In this document: positions 17,140-25,073 of the stretch, one piece after another
How positions within the stretch are numbered: the stretch's first letter is position 1
Layout: every line of letters begins with the position of its first letter
Source: an uncultured Bacilli bacterium
GTDB taxonomy: Bacteria > Bacillota_I > Bacilli_A > RF39 > UBA660
Length of the DNA: 64,000 bases
Reading direction: 5' to 3'
NCBI GenBank assembly: GCA_947632115.1
Contig: CANROB010000002.1
Coordinates: 22,107 to 86,106, forward strand
The notes under the pieces: generated by a model
Told to the model about the DNA's origin: nothing
The model's input: only the letters and a program-made list of their open reading frames with translations
Databases searched by the model: none
Translations under genes and position numbers: made by a program

Positions 17140-18639
17140 ATGAAAAGGCGAGTAGTTATATATAGTCTTTTATTATCTTTTTTATTTTTACTGTTAGCAA
17201 CGAAGTCTTCTCCACTCTATGTTTTCAATGACTGGGGAGACGCGAATGCTTTTTTTACGATGGGGAAGGGACTTATGAATGGAATGGTTCCTTACCGAGA
17301 TTTATTTGAACAAAAAGGACCCATTCTTTATCTCATTTATGGTATAGGATATCTTTTTTCTCATCAAACATTCTTAGGAATTTATATTCTAGAAGTACTT
17401 GCTTTTACGCTTGTTTTAGTGTATTTTTATAAAATCTTAAAACTTTATCAATGGGAAGATAGTTTTTATCTTTTTGCACCTATCTTTCTTACCTCGTTTC
17501 TCACTATGCGGTCTTTTTTTCACGGAGGAAGTGTCGAAGAGTTTACGGTACCTTTTCTTTTGATGAGTCTTTATCATGTTCTTGTTTTATTAAAAGAAGA
17601 TCACTATTTATCTAAAAATCATTATTTTTGGATAGATGGTATTTTAGCGGGTATTGTTTTTTGGATGAAATATACGCTAGTAGGCTTTTGGATTGGATAT
17701 GGACTTCTTTTCTTATTCCTTTTTTTAAAGAGAAAAGAGTTTAAAAAAATGTTTTCTTTTCTATTTCAATATTTAGGAGGAATGATACTTTTAAGTATTC
17801 CTATTTTTATTTATTTTGGCATTCATCATGCTTTAGGAGATTTATGGTATACTTATTTTTACTTAAATATTTTTCTTTATCACGCGGAATCTATGGTCCA
17901 AAATGGATTACTTACAAAAATTGGAATTATGTATTATCTATTTACGACCAATTTAAAAAATCATGCTTTTTATAGTATTTGTCTAGCTTTAGGAGCTATT
18001 TTTCTCTATCGCGATAAAGTAGTTTTTAAAAAGAAGAAATGGGTAATTCCTTTTTTATTCATCATCCTTTATTTTTTCGCTTTTTTAGGATGTGTGAACT
18101 ATCGTTATTACTTTTTTATCATGTCACCATTTCTTGTTTTTGGCATTCTTTGGATGATTCAATATAGTAAGAAAAATGCCATTTTAAAAAACTCATTATT
18201 GATTTTTATTCTTCCTCTTTGCTTTTTTTATGTATATGCTTTCAATGATAATATTCCTTATTTATCTTATAAAAAAGAAGATTATGCCCAGTATACCTTT
18301 TTAGAGGAGATTCATAAAAAAGAAAATCCCACACTTCTTTATTATGGGGGAATTGATGCAGGATTTTATCTAACCGCAGATATTATCCCACAAGAGAAAT
18401 ATTTTTCAAAGATTAATATTAGTTATTTTGTTTATCCTGATAACGTGGATGCAGAAAGAAAGGTAATCTCTTCTGCTTCGGTTGATTTTGTGATTGTAAG
18501 AACGGAAAAGAATGAGTCTATTTCGGAAAAAAAGATTCCTGACTTAGAAAAAAATTATCAACTAGTAAAAACACATACGCAGGAATATGAGGGAAGAGAG
18601 GTCGTCTATTTTCTATTTAAAAAACAAGCCTTATCCTAG
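17140..18639 (+). CDS. GT-C membrane glycosyltransferase (GT39/ArnT-like), paralog 1
   Basis: The 499-residue membrane protein has about ten helices. Its first extracytoplasmic loop carries NDWGDANAFFTMGKGLMNGMVP followed by YRDLFEQKGP. The Asp residues after helix 1 and the PYRDLF-x2-KGP block are typical of polyprenyl-phosphate-sugar-dependent GT-C enzymes of the GT39/ArnT type. Such enzymes transfer a sugar from a lipid carrier to an acceptor outside the membrane. A C-terminal soluble region of ~110 residues follows the helices. The next gene is a clear tandem paralog, and a GtrB-like sugar loader comes after it. The start ATG 17140 follows AGGTGG; the longer frame from 17044 lies within the ncRNA terminator. 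Confidence 0.8.
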   Translation: MKRRVVIYSLLLSFLFLLLATKSSPLYVFNDWGDANAFFTMGKGLMNGMVPYRDLFEQKGPILYLIYGIGYLFSHQTFLGIYILEVLAFTLVLVYFYKILKLYQWEDSFYLFAPIFLTSFLTMRSFFHGGSVEEFTVPFLLMSLYHVLVLLKEDHYLSKNHYFWIDGILAGIVFWMKYTLVGFWIGYGLLFLFLFLKRKEFKKMFSFLFQYLGGMILLSIPIFIYFGIHHALGDLWYTYFYLNIFLYHAESMVQNGLLTKIGIMYYLFTTNLKNHAFYSICLALGAIFLYRDKVVFKKKKWVIPFLFIILYFFAFLGCVNYRYYFFIMSPFLVFGILWMIQYSKKNAILKNSLLIFILPLCFFYVYAFNDNIPYLSYKKEDYAQYTFLEEIHKKENPTLLYYGGIDAGFYLTADIIPQEKYFSKINISYFVYPDNVDAERKVISSASVDFVIVRTEKNESISEKKIPDLEKNYQLVKTHTQEYEGREVVYFLFKKQALS

Positions 18640-18647
18640 TAGTGAAG

Positions 18648-18676
18648 TTGAAAGAATGAGGAAGATGTGTTATAAT
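18648..18676 (+). promoter_or_regulatory. Promoter of the second GT-C gene
   Basis: TTGAAA, a 17-nt spacer ending TGT, and TATAAT (18671-18676), 16 nt before the ATG at 18693. Confidence 0.7.
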
Positions 18677-18692
18677 GAACGAAGTGGGAGTT

Positions 18693-20195
18693 ATGAAACA
18701 AGAAAAACGAAAAATCATTATTTATTCGCTTCTTTTATCTGCTTTATTTTTGTGGATAGGAACAAAATCTTCCCCCTTATTTGCGATGAATGATTGGGTA
18801 GATGCGAATGCTTTTTTTACGATGGGAAAAGGTTGGATTCATGGACTTATTCCTTTTCGTGATTTATTTGAACAGAAAGGACCAATTCTTTATCTTATCT
18901 ATGGAGTAGGGTATCTATTATCCCCTAAAAGTTTTTTAGGAATTTATCTTATTGAAATTGTCTCTATGACTTTCTTTTTATACTATTTCTATAAGATTTT
19001 AAAATTATATCAATACGAAAAGGGGTTTTATGTTGCCTGCCCTTTTATATTAGCGGTTCTTCTTACCATGACTTCTTTTGTTCATGGAGGAAGTGTAGAG
19101 GAATTAACGTTACCTCTTTTTGCTGTTAGTTTATATCACTTTTTATTTTTAGTAAAAGATAAACAATATCTAAAATCGAATCGGAAACTTTATTATGTAG
19201 AAGGAATCATTGTTGGCCTTGTTCTTTGGATGAAATTTATTTTGTTAGGCTTTTGGATTGGTTTTGTCTTTCTTCTTTTTCTTTTTTTGGTTAAAAAGAA
19301 AAAAGGAAAACTACTATTAGAGGTCATTCTTTGTTATCTATTGGGACTACTTACAGTAACACTTCCTATTCTTATTTATTTTGGCATGCATCATGCTTTA
19401 TATGATTTATGGCATACTTATTTTTATTTAAATATTTTCCTTTATCCAGGACAAAAAGCCATTAGTTTTTTTGCTCGTATGAAGCAGTTAGTGGAAATCT
19501 TTAAGGAGAATATAAAAACCAATGCGATTTACGGATTTTCTCTTGCAGTAGGCGCTTATTTTGTTTTACGGGATAAAGTCATTTTTAAAAAGAGTTATAA
19601 ACTTACATTCTTTGTTTTAATCTTTTTTACATTCTTTTTTAATTATATCGGGTTAAAAAATTATCGGTATTACTTTTATGTGATGGCACCATTTGTTATC
19701 TTTTTTGGGCTACTTATTTCCAAACTTGCTACCAAAACGATTTTTCCAACAAGATACTTGCTTGTTTTAGCGATTCCTATTTTTTGGGTATTCATCTACG
19801 TTTTTGGACCCAATACTTATTTTTTGAAGTATAAAAAAGAGGATTTAGCCCAATTTCGATTTGCTAAAATTATGAATCAGGAACCTAATCCAACTCTTCT
19901 TTATTATGGAAAGATAGATGCCGGATTTTATACTATTGCAGATATTTTACCAACCGAGAAATATTTTGAAAAAGTAAATTTAGATTATGCGATATATCCA
20001 GAAAATAAAGATGCCCAAAATGAAGCTATTTTAAAAAAGAAAACCAAATTTGTGATTATTAGAATGGGAGCTGGTCAAAAACATGTTTCTGTTCCCCATT
20101 TGGACGAGAATTACCAATTTTTAGAAAAAGTTTATCAAGAATACGATCATAAACAGTATCAATACTTATTGTATAAAGTGAAGGAGGATGTATGA
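18693..20195 (+). CDS. GT-C membrane glycosyltransferase (GT39/ArnT-like), paralog 2
   Basis: The 500-residue tandem paralog of the preceding gene shares TKSSPL, NDW-x-DANAFFTMGKG, RDLFEQKGPILYLIYG, HGGSVEE, a paired NYRYYF/Y block and LLYYG-x-IDAGF. The copies have diverged considerably between these blocks, so the duplication is not recent, and different acceptors or sugars are possible. It overlaps the GtrB-like gene by 4 nt (ATGA), which argues that the two act together: GtrB makes the polyprenyl-phosphate sugar, a GtrA protein (2267) may flip it, and this protein transfers it. GGGAG precedes the ATG at 18693; the ATG at 18675 overlaps the -10 box. Confidence 0.8.
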   Translation: MKQEKRKIIIYSLLLSALFLWIGTKSSPLFAMNDWVDANAFFTMGKGWIHGLIPFRDLFEQKGPILYLIYGVGYLLSPKSFLGIYLIEIVSMTFFLYYFYKILKLYQYEKGFYVACPFILAVLLTMTSFVHGGSVEELTLPLFAVSLYHFLFLVKDKQYLKSNRKLYYVEGIIVGLVLWMKFILLGFWIGFVFLLFLFLVKKKKGKLLLEVILCYLLGLLTVTLPILIYFGMHHALYDLWHTYFYLNIFLYPGQKAISFFARMKQLVEIFKENIKTNAIYGFSLAVGAYFVLRDKVIFKKSYKLTFFVLIFFTFFFNYIGLKNYRYYFYVMAPFVIFFGLLISKLATKTIFPTRYLLVLAIPIFWVFIYVFGPNTYFLKYKKEDLAQFRFAKIMNQEPNPTLLYYGKIDAGFYTIADILPTEKYFEKVNLDYAIYPENKDAQNEAILKKKTKFVIIRMGAGQKHVSVPHLDENYQFLEKVYQEYDHKQYQYLLYKVKEDV

Positions 20196-21136
20196 AAAAA
20201 GAATTGATTTCGATTGTGGTTCCTTGTATGAATGAAGAAGATAATATTTTTCCTTTTTATGAGGCTGTCGATGAGACCATGAAAACGATGAAGAATGTGG
20301 ATTATGAAATCTATTTTGTAAATGATGGATCAAAAGATCACACTTTAGATAAAATGCGAGAACTCGCTAAAAAAGAGAGAAATATTCACTACCTTTCTTT
20401 TTCTAGAAACTTTGGAAAAGAAGCGGCTATGTATGCTGGCTTAAAAGCGGCAAAAGGGGATTATGTAACGATTATGGATGTTGACTTACAAGACCCTCCA
20501 AGACTTCTTATCGATATGTATCACGCTATTAAAGAAGAAGGATATGATTGTGTTGCTGCTAAAAGTGTAAGTAGAAATGGATATTCTTTCTTACGGAAAC
20601 TTTTTACGGGATGGTTTTATAAAATCATTGCTAAAATCTCTAGTGTAGAAATGGTAGCTGGAGCAAGAGATTTCCGTCTTATGAGAAGAAAAATGGTAGA
20701 TGCCATTTTAGAGATTCAAGAATATAATCGTTATTCGAAAGGATTATTTAGTTTTGTTGGCTTTGATACGAAATGGATTGAATATGAAAACCAAGAAAGA
20801 AATGCAGGGGTTACTAAGTTCAATTTTCGAAAACTATTTGCGTATGCAATTGAAGGAATTGTTGGTTTTTCAACCACACCTCTTTTAATTGCTGCTTTCT
20901 TAGGAATTTTATTTTGTTTTGTTTCCTTCATAGCGATTATCGTTATTATCGCCAAAACGTTAATATGGGGAGACCCAGTTGCTGGTTGGCCATCTACGAT
21001 TTGTATTATGTTTTTCTTAAGTGGAATTCAACTTTTCTGTACGGGAATTATGGGAGAGTATATGGCTAAGACTTATTTAGAGACGAAAAAAAGACCAATT
21101 TATATCGTTAAAGAGACAGAAGAAGATATTCTCTAA
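20192..21136 (+). CDS. GtrB/CsbB-like polyprenyl-phosphate glycosyltransferase
   Basis: The 314-residue protein has an N-terminal GT2 domain of the dolichol-phosphate-mannose synthase type (VVPCMNEEDNI, FVNDGSKDHTL, NFGKEAAMYAGLKAAKGD, MDVDLQDPP, and the RDFRLMRR block) and two C-terminal transmembrane helices (about 228-255 and 262-287). This is the architecture of GtrB/CsbB proteins that transfer a hexose from a nucleotide sugar to undecaprenyl phosphate at the cytoplasmic face. With the GtrA-family protein and the GT-C enzymes it completes a three-component extracytoplasmic glycosylation system. The start overlaps the preceding stop by 4 nt; AAGGAGG is the ribosome binding site. Confidence 0.9.
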   Translation: MKKELISIVVPCMNEEDNIFPFYEAVDETMKTMKNVDYEIYFVNDGSKDHTLDKMRELAKKERNIHYLSFSRNFGKEAAMYAGLKAAKGDYVTIMDVDLQDPPRLLIDMYHAIKEEGYDCVAAKSVSRNGYSFLRKLFTGWFYKIIAKISSVEMVAGARDFRLMRRKMVDAILEIQEYNRYSKGLFSFVGFDTKWIEYENQERNAGVTKFNFRKLFAYAIEGIVGFSTTPLLIAAFLGILFCFVSFIAIIVIIAKTLIWGDPVAGWPSTICIMFFLSGIQLFCTGIMGEYMAKTYLETKKRPIYIVKETEEDIL

Positions 21137-21138
21137 CA

Positions 21139-21167
21139 TTGACAAATAAGGAAATATTCGGTAGAAT
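21139..21167 (+). promoter_or_regulatory. Promoter of the 21192-23320 transcription unit
   Basis: TTGACA, a 17-nt spacer and TAGAAT (21162-21167). It probably drives the small membrane protein and the TagGH exporter genes. Confidence 0.7.
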
Positions 21168-21191
21168 GACTATGTGATTAAGAGGGATAAC

Positions 21192-21758
21192 GTGAAAAAA
21201 AGTAAAGATGTCATTCAAGAGAAAAAACGAAAAAAACGGGAAAACTATCAGTGGGCAATGAAATTAACATTGCTTGCTTTTGCCATTTCTCTTAGTTTTT
21301 CTTTCTTTTCAGAAGTGGCTATTAAAAATGCAAACTTACTCATTAGCACCATTATTGTTTTGTTCTTTATTTTTATTGGAGTTCTATTTGATATGGTGGG
21401 AATGTCTGTTGCAACAGCCTTAGAAGCTCCTCTTCATTCAATGAGTTCAAGAGGAATCAAATCTGCCAAAGTAGGAGTCATGTTAAAGCGAAATGCAAAC
21501 AAGGTATCTAGTTTTTGCCAAGATGTCATTGGCGATATCTGTGGGATTATTTCTGGGTCGGCTGGTGTTGTTATTGCTACTAACATTTCTCAAATGTGGA
21601 ACTGTTCCCTTCTTCTTTGTTCCCTTGTAACAACAGCAACCATTGCGGCTTTAACCATTGGTGGAAAAGCCTTCGAGAAGAATATTGCGATAGAAAAAAG
21701 TAATGATATCTTAAACCGTTTTGCAAAAATACTAAGTGTTTTCTATATAGGAAAGTAG
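21192..21758 (+). CDS. Small integral membrane protein, weakly CNNM/DUF21-like
   Basis: The 188-residue protein has a Lys-rich N-terminus and about three to four hydrophobic segments. The middle (DMVGMSVATALEAPLHSMSSRG followed by a VSSFCQDVIGDICGIISG segment) faintly resembles the membrane domain of CNNM/CorB-type ion transporters (DUF21), but the CBS and CorC domains of that family are absent. Function unknown; a divalent-cation role is only a possibility. It lies 6 nt upstream of the TagG-like gene and shares its transcript, so a link to exporter function is plausible. The GTG at 21192 is the better start because AGAGGG lies 5 nt before it; the in-frame GTG at 21174 has no such site. Confidence 0.65.
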   Translation: MKKSKDVIQEKKRKKRENYQWAMKLTLLAFAISLSFSFFSEVAIKNANLLISTIIVLFFIFIGVLFDMVGMSVATALEAPLHSMSSRGIKSAKVGVMLKRNANKVSSFCQDVIGDICGIISGSAGVVIATNISQMWNCSLLLCSLVTTATIAALTIGGKAFEKNIAIEKSNDILNRFAKILSVFYIGK

Positions 21759-21764
21759 GGCGTT

Positions 21765-22553
21765 ATGAAAAAGTTTTTTTACAATATTAAAAAATATTTT
21801 AAATATGCAATCTATTCTGCTAAGGCAGAATTAAAAAGTGAGGTCGCAGATTCTTATTTAAATTGGCTTTGGTGGATTATTGAACCCCTTTGCTTTATGA
21901 TCATTTATACGTTTGTATTTGGAGTTGTATTTGAAAATCATGAAAAATATTTCGCTTCTTTTGTGTTTGTTGGTCTATCAGCATGGGAGTTTTTTAACCG
22001 GATGGTTACCGGTAGTGTAAATCTCATTATTCATAACCGGGATTTAGTGACGAAAGTTTATTTACCAAAATATATTTTATTATTATCTAAATCCTTTACC
22101 TATTTATTTAAATTAGGAATTTCCCTTATCATCTGTATTATTTTAATGATTTTCCAACATGTTCCTTTTACTTGGATGATGATTCTTGCTATTCCTATAT
22201 TTGTTGTTTTATATATTCTTAGTTTTGGTATTGGCATGATTTTGATGCATTTTGGAGTTACTTTAAATGACCTCGCTAATCTTACGAATATTGGACTTCG
22301 GATGGTATTTTATTTGTCAGGAATTTTCTATAATATTCAAACTCGTTTAAAGAAACATCCTAAATTGGTGACCATTCTTTTAAAGGTAAATCCGATTGCT
22401 TTTTGTATGAATGAATTAAGAAAAGTGTTATTATATCAAACACTACCAAATTTTCTTTTATTAGGACTTTGGCTTGTCATAGGAATTCTTTTATGTATGG
22501 TTGGTATTCATGTCATTCATAAAAATGAAAATAGTTATGCGAAGGTGATTTAA
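21765..22553 (+). CDS. tagG: TagG-like ABC-2 permease of the teichoic acid exporter
   Basis: The 262-residue ABC-2-type membrane protein has six predicted helices. It contains the WWIIEPLCFMIIYTFVFGVVF segment near residue 37, NLIIHNRDLVTKVYLPKYIL, and the LR-x-VFYLSGIFY motif of polysaccharide/teichoic acid exporters. With the ATPase encoded next (1-nt TAATG overlap) it forms a TagGH-type exporter that moves the completed lipid-linked polymer across the membrane. It is slightly shorter than B. subtilis TagG. It follows the polymer synthesis genes, as expected. AGGGCGTT serves as a weak ribosome binding site. Confidence 0.9.
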   Translation: MKKFFYNIKKYFKYAIYSAKAELKSEVADSYLNWLWWIIEPLCFMIIYTFVFGVVFENHEKYFASFVFVGLSAWEFFNRMVTGSVNLIIHNRDLVTKVYLPKYILLLSKSFTYLFKLGISLIICIILMIFQHVPFTWMMILAIPIFVVLYILSFGIGMILMHFGVTLNDLANLTNIGLRMVFYLSGIFYNIQTRLKKHPKLVTILLKVNPIAFCMNELRKVLLYQTLPNFLLLGLWLVIGILLCMVGIHVIHKNENSYAKVI

Positions 22554-23320
22554 TGAAAAAAAACAATAAAGAAAAAGATATTGCCATTACGGTTAAGAAT
22601 CTTCATATCACTTATCGTGGTTTAAAGAAGACATCCATTCGTGCCATCTGGACAAAAATGGGTTCTAGGATAGAGAAATTTCATGCATTAAAGGGAATTA
22701 GTTTTGAAGTAGAAAAGGGAAAAATATTAGGAATTATCGGAAAGAATGGTTCTGGTAAATCGACGATGTTAAGAGCAATTGCTGGTATCTTTTCTCCTGA
22801 TAAAGGAACGATTGATCTACACGGTAATACCATTTCCTTACTTTCTATTGGTGTTGGTTTTAATAAAAAATTAACCGGAAAAGAAAATATTTATTTATCA
22901 GGAATGCTTTTAGGTTTTTCCGAAGAAGAAATTAAAGCAAAAGAAAAAGAAATTATTGATTTTGCGGATATTGGGGAATTTATGGATAAACCCGTTAAGA
23001 CCTATTCTTCTGGTATGTATTCTAAACTTGCCTTTGCGATTACAGCTATTTTGGAAACGGATATCATGTTAATTGATGAGGTTTTAAGTGTTGGAGATGC
23101 CCAATTTAAAGAGAAGAGTTATAACAAGATGAAAGAATTAATCTCTGATGAAAATAGAACGGTTTTAATTGTTTCACACAGTCTAGATACTGTTCGTGAA
23201 CTTTGCGATGAGGTCCTTTGGATTAATGATGGAGAGTTTATGGAACTAGGTCCAGTGGATAAAGTTATTCCAAAGTATCAAGAATTTATGGAGACTTTAA
23301 ATACTACGAAAAATTCGTAG
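22553..23320 (+). CDS. tagH: TagH-like ABC ATPase of the teichoic acid exporter
   Basis: The 255-residue ABC ATPase has Walker A GIIGKNGSGKSTML, signature YSSGMYSKLAFA, Walker B DIMLIDEVLSVGD and the switch His in VSHSLD. The GISFEVEKGKILGIIG and LLSIGVGFNKKLTGKENIYLSG stretches are typical of polysaccharide/teichoic acid export ATPases (TagH, RfbE, Wzt). It ends soon after the ATPase core, so it lacks both the C-terminal extracytoplasmic extension of B. subtilis TagH and the glycan-binding domain of Wzt proteins. It is coupled to the permease by a TAATG overlap, and its stop codon lies inside the terminator hairpin. Confidence 0.92.
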   Translation: MKKNNKEKDIAITVKNLHITYRGLKKTSIRAIWTKMGSRIEKFHALKGISFEVEKGKILGIIGKNGSGKSTMLRAIAGIFSPDKGTIDLHGNTISLLSIGVGFNKKLTGKENIYLSGMLLGFSEEEIKAKEKEIIDFADIGEFMDKPVKTYSSGMYSKLAFAITAILETDIMLIDEVLSVGDAQFKEKSYNKMKELISDENRTVLIVSHSLDTVRELCDEVLWINDGEFMELGPVDKVIPKYQEFMETLNTTKNS

Positions 23321-23330
23321 TATTTTTTTT
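23299..23330 (+). terminator. Terminator of the exporter operon
   Basis: A 12-bp perfect stem (23299-23310 with 23314-23325), a 3-nt loop and a T-run. It contains the tagH stop codon. Confidence 0.92.
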
Positions 23331-23377
23331 GCTTTACACTTCAGATATGTAAAATTTGTCAAATAGTTACTTTTTTG

Positions 23378-23433
23378 TTTGAAATGGGTTCTTTTTTGCT
23401 ATAATGAAGATAGAAAGTAGCGATGACTACTTT
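23378..23433 (+). promoter_or_regulatory. folD promoter and leader hairpin
   Basis: TTTGAA with TGC-TATAAT (23400-23405), followed in the leader by AAAGTAG-CGATGA-CTACTTT (23414-23433), a 7-bp perfect hairpin just before AGGTGAT and the folD ATG. The hairpin is near the predicted 5' end of the mRNA and could stabilise it. It has no U-run and is too small for a known riboswitch. Confidence 0.55.
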
Positions 23434-23454
23434 ACATTATTGAGGTGATAAAAA

Positions 23455-24297
23455 ATGAGTATAATCATGGATGGAGAAGCATTAAGTTTAAAAATACAAG
23501 AGGATTTGAAGCATAAATTAAAAAATTGTATGATTCGTCCTAGTGTGGCAGTTATTCAAGTGGGAAGTGATCCGGCTAGTGATTCTTACATCACAAGAAA
23601 AGAAAAAGCCTGTAATGCCGTAGGAGTTTATTTTAGACACTTTAAATTTGACGAAGATACCCCTGAACTTACGATTATTAATAAAATAAAAGAATTGAAT
23701 AATGATGAATATGTAAACGGTATTTTAGTTCAACTCCCACTACCAGAGCGTTATAATGAAAAAAGAATTTTAAATTCCATTAGTAACAGTAAAGATGTAG
23801 ATGGTCTAACGGATATTAATACGGGTCGAATGATTAATGGTAGAAAAACCCTTGTCCCTTGTACTCCTTTAGGAATTATGCGTATTTTAAAAGAATATGA
23901 AGTTCCGATTGAAGGAAAGCATGTTGTGATTGTTGGAAGAAGTAAACTAGTGGGAAGACCACTCATCAGTTTGATGCTAGGAGAAAATGCAACGGTAACA
24001 GTATGTCATAGTAAAACAGAAAATTTAAAAGAGATGACAAAACAAGCAGATATCTTAGTTTGTGCGGTTGGATCTCCTAAAATGATTACCGCAGATATGG
24101 TAAAAGAAGGAGTAGTTGTTATTGATGTAGGTATTAACCGTGTAGAGGGAAAACTAGTAGGGGATGTCGACTTTGCAAAAGTAGAAAAAAAGGCATCTTA
24201 TATTACACCAGTACCAAAAGGAATTGGCCCTATGACAGTTGCTATGCTCCTTGAAAATATTGTTACTTGCTATGAGAATAAACCAGTGACCAAATAA
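23455..24297 (+). CDS. folD: Bifunctional methylene-THF dehydrogenase/cyclohydrolase
   Basis: The 280-residue cytoplasmic FolD interconverts 5,10-methylene-THF, methenyl-THF and 10-formyl-THF for purine and formyl-Met-tRNA synthesis. The sequence has all the family blocks: VGSDPASDSYITRKEKACNAVGV with the catalytic Lys, NGILVQLPLPER, KDVDGLTDINTGRM, PCTPLGIMRILKEYE, the nucleotide-binding VIVGRSKLVGRP, and TPVPKGIGPMTVAMLLENIV. The length is normal for the family. It is monocistronic, with its own promoter and a bidirectional terminator shared with the convergent LysM-like gene. The start ATG follows GAGGTGATAAAAA. Confidence 0.97.
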   Translation: MSIIMDGEALSLKIQEDLKHKLKNCMIRPSVAVIQVGSDPASDSYITRKEKACNAVGVYFRHFKFDEDTPELTIINKIKELNNDEYVNGILVQLPLPERYNEKRILNSISNSKDVDGLTDINTGRMINGRKTLVPCTPLGIMRILKEYEVPIEGKHVVIVGRSKLVGRPLISLMLGENATVTVCHSKTENLKEMTKQADILVCAVGSPKMITADMVKEGVVVIDVGINRVEGKLVGDVDFAKVEKKASYITPVPKGIGPMTVAMLLENIVTCYENKPVTK

Positions 24298-24322
24298 AAA
24301 CCACTAAGAAAGTGGTTTTTTT
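24296..24322. terminator. Bidirectional terminator between folD and the LysM-like gene
   Basis: AAAAACCACT (24296-24305) pairs with AGTGGTTTTT (24311-24320), with U-runs in both directions. It overlaps the folD stop codon. Confidence 0.92.
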
Positions 24323-25050
24323 GTTTCTTCTATTTGATTTTGTTCATCGGCAATAGCCTTTAATTCTTCTCTTAGAGCATCCTCTTCTTCTTGAAGAGAA
24401 ATTTTAAGAGGTCCTAAGCGGGGATTAACAATCCATATCGTTTCACCATCATGAAGAATTTCGGTAGTTTCTTTATTATTTCTCTCTAGAATTTTTTGAA
24501 TCAAGCGAGCGGTTTCTGATTCCGATCCACTTGCCCTAGCAGCAAGAATAGAAATACTTTCTCCTAATTTTACTTCATGAGAAACCCAATACTCGTTTTG
24601 TTCTATTTCCTCGATTTGACTTTGTAAAAGAAGAGTTTGTAAATAGTGAGGATTTGTCTCATCTACCATCACTGGAAGATGAATGGTTTGTCCAGGATGA
24701 ACTGTTTCATTATGATGGAGTCCATTTATCTCTTCGATAATTCTTGCATATTCATCTATATTTTCATACATAGAAGCGTATCTAGGAGAATAATACTGGG
24801 ATGCGGTATCCGTAATACTTCCTCCCATTCCAATTTGATCTTCTGTTTGGGTAAGAACATAGCCATAAGGAACCGTTTTGTTAGCAGTTGCTTGTGCTTC
24901 ATGAAAGCCAAATTGATATCCAACGACCCCACCTAAGATACTACAAGACATCGTTCCTACAAGGGCAAGGGAAGCGGCTTTTTTAAGCATTCTTTCAAGG
25001 GCGAATTTATTGACTCTAATGATACCGTTTTGTTCTTTTCTTGTTTCCAT
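24304..25050 (-). CDS. Membrane-anchored protein with LysM-like domains
   Basis: The 248-residue protein has a short charged N-terminus and one hydrophobic segment (about 24-43) acting as a membrane anchor or signal. Two LysM-like modules follow: one around 85-128 (NIDEYARIIEEINGLHHNETVHPGQTIHLPV) and one around 153-205 (HEVKLGESISILA ... ILHDGETIWIV). LysM modules bind peptidoglycan or chitin-like glycans. A Glu-rich C-terminal helix ends the protein. No catalytic domain is present. The start at 25050 follows GAGGTG; an upstream ATG at 25074 overlaps a minus-strand TATAAT (25073-25078), so it is not used. Function beyond wall binding is unknown. Confidence 0.7.
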   Translation of the reverse strand: METRKEQNGIIRVNKFALERMLKKAASLALVGTMSCSILGGVVGYQFGFHEAQATANKTVPYGYVLTQTEDQIGMGGSITDTASQYYSPRYASMYENIDEYARIIEEINGLHHNETVHPGQTIHLPVMVDETNPHYLQTLLLQSQIEEIEQNEYWVSHEVKLGESISILAARASGSESETARLIQKILERNNKETTEILHDGETIWIVNPRLGPLKISLQEEEDALREELKAIADEQNQIEETKKPLS

Positions 25051-25073
25051 AACGTTTATACACCTCGTACTCA

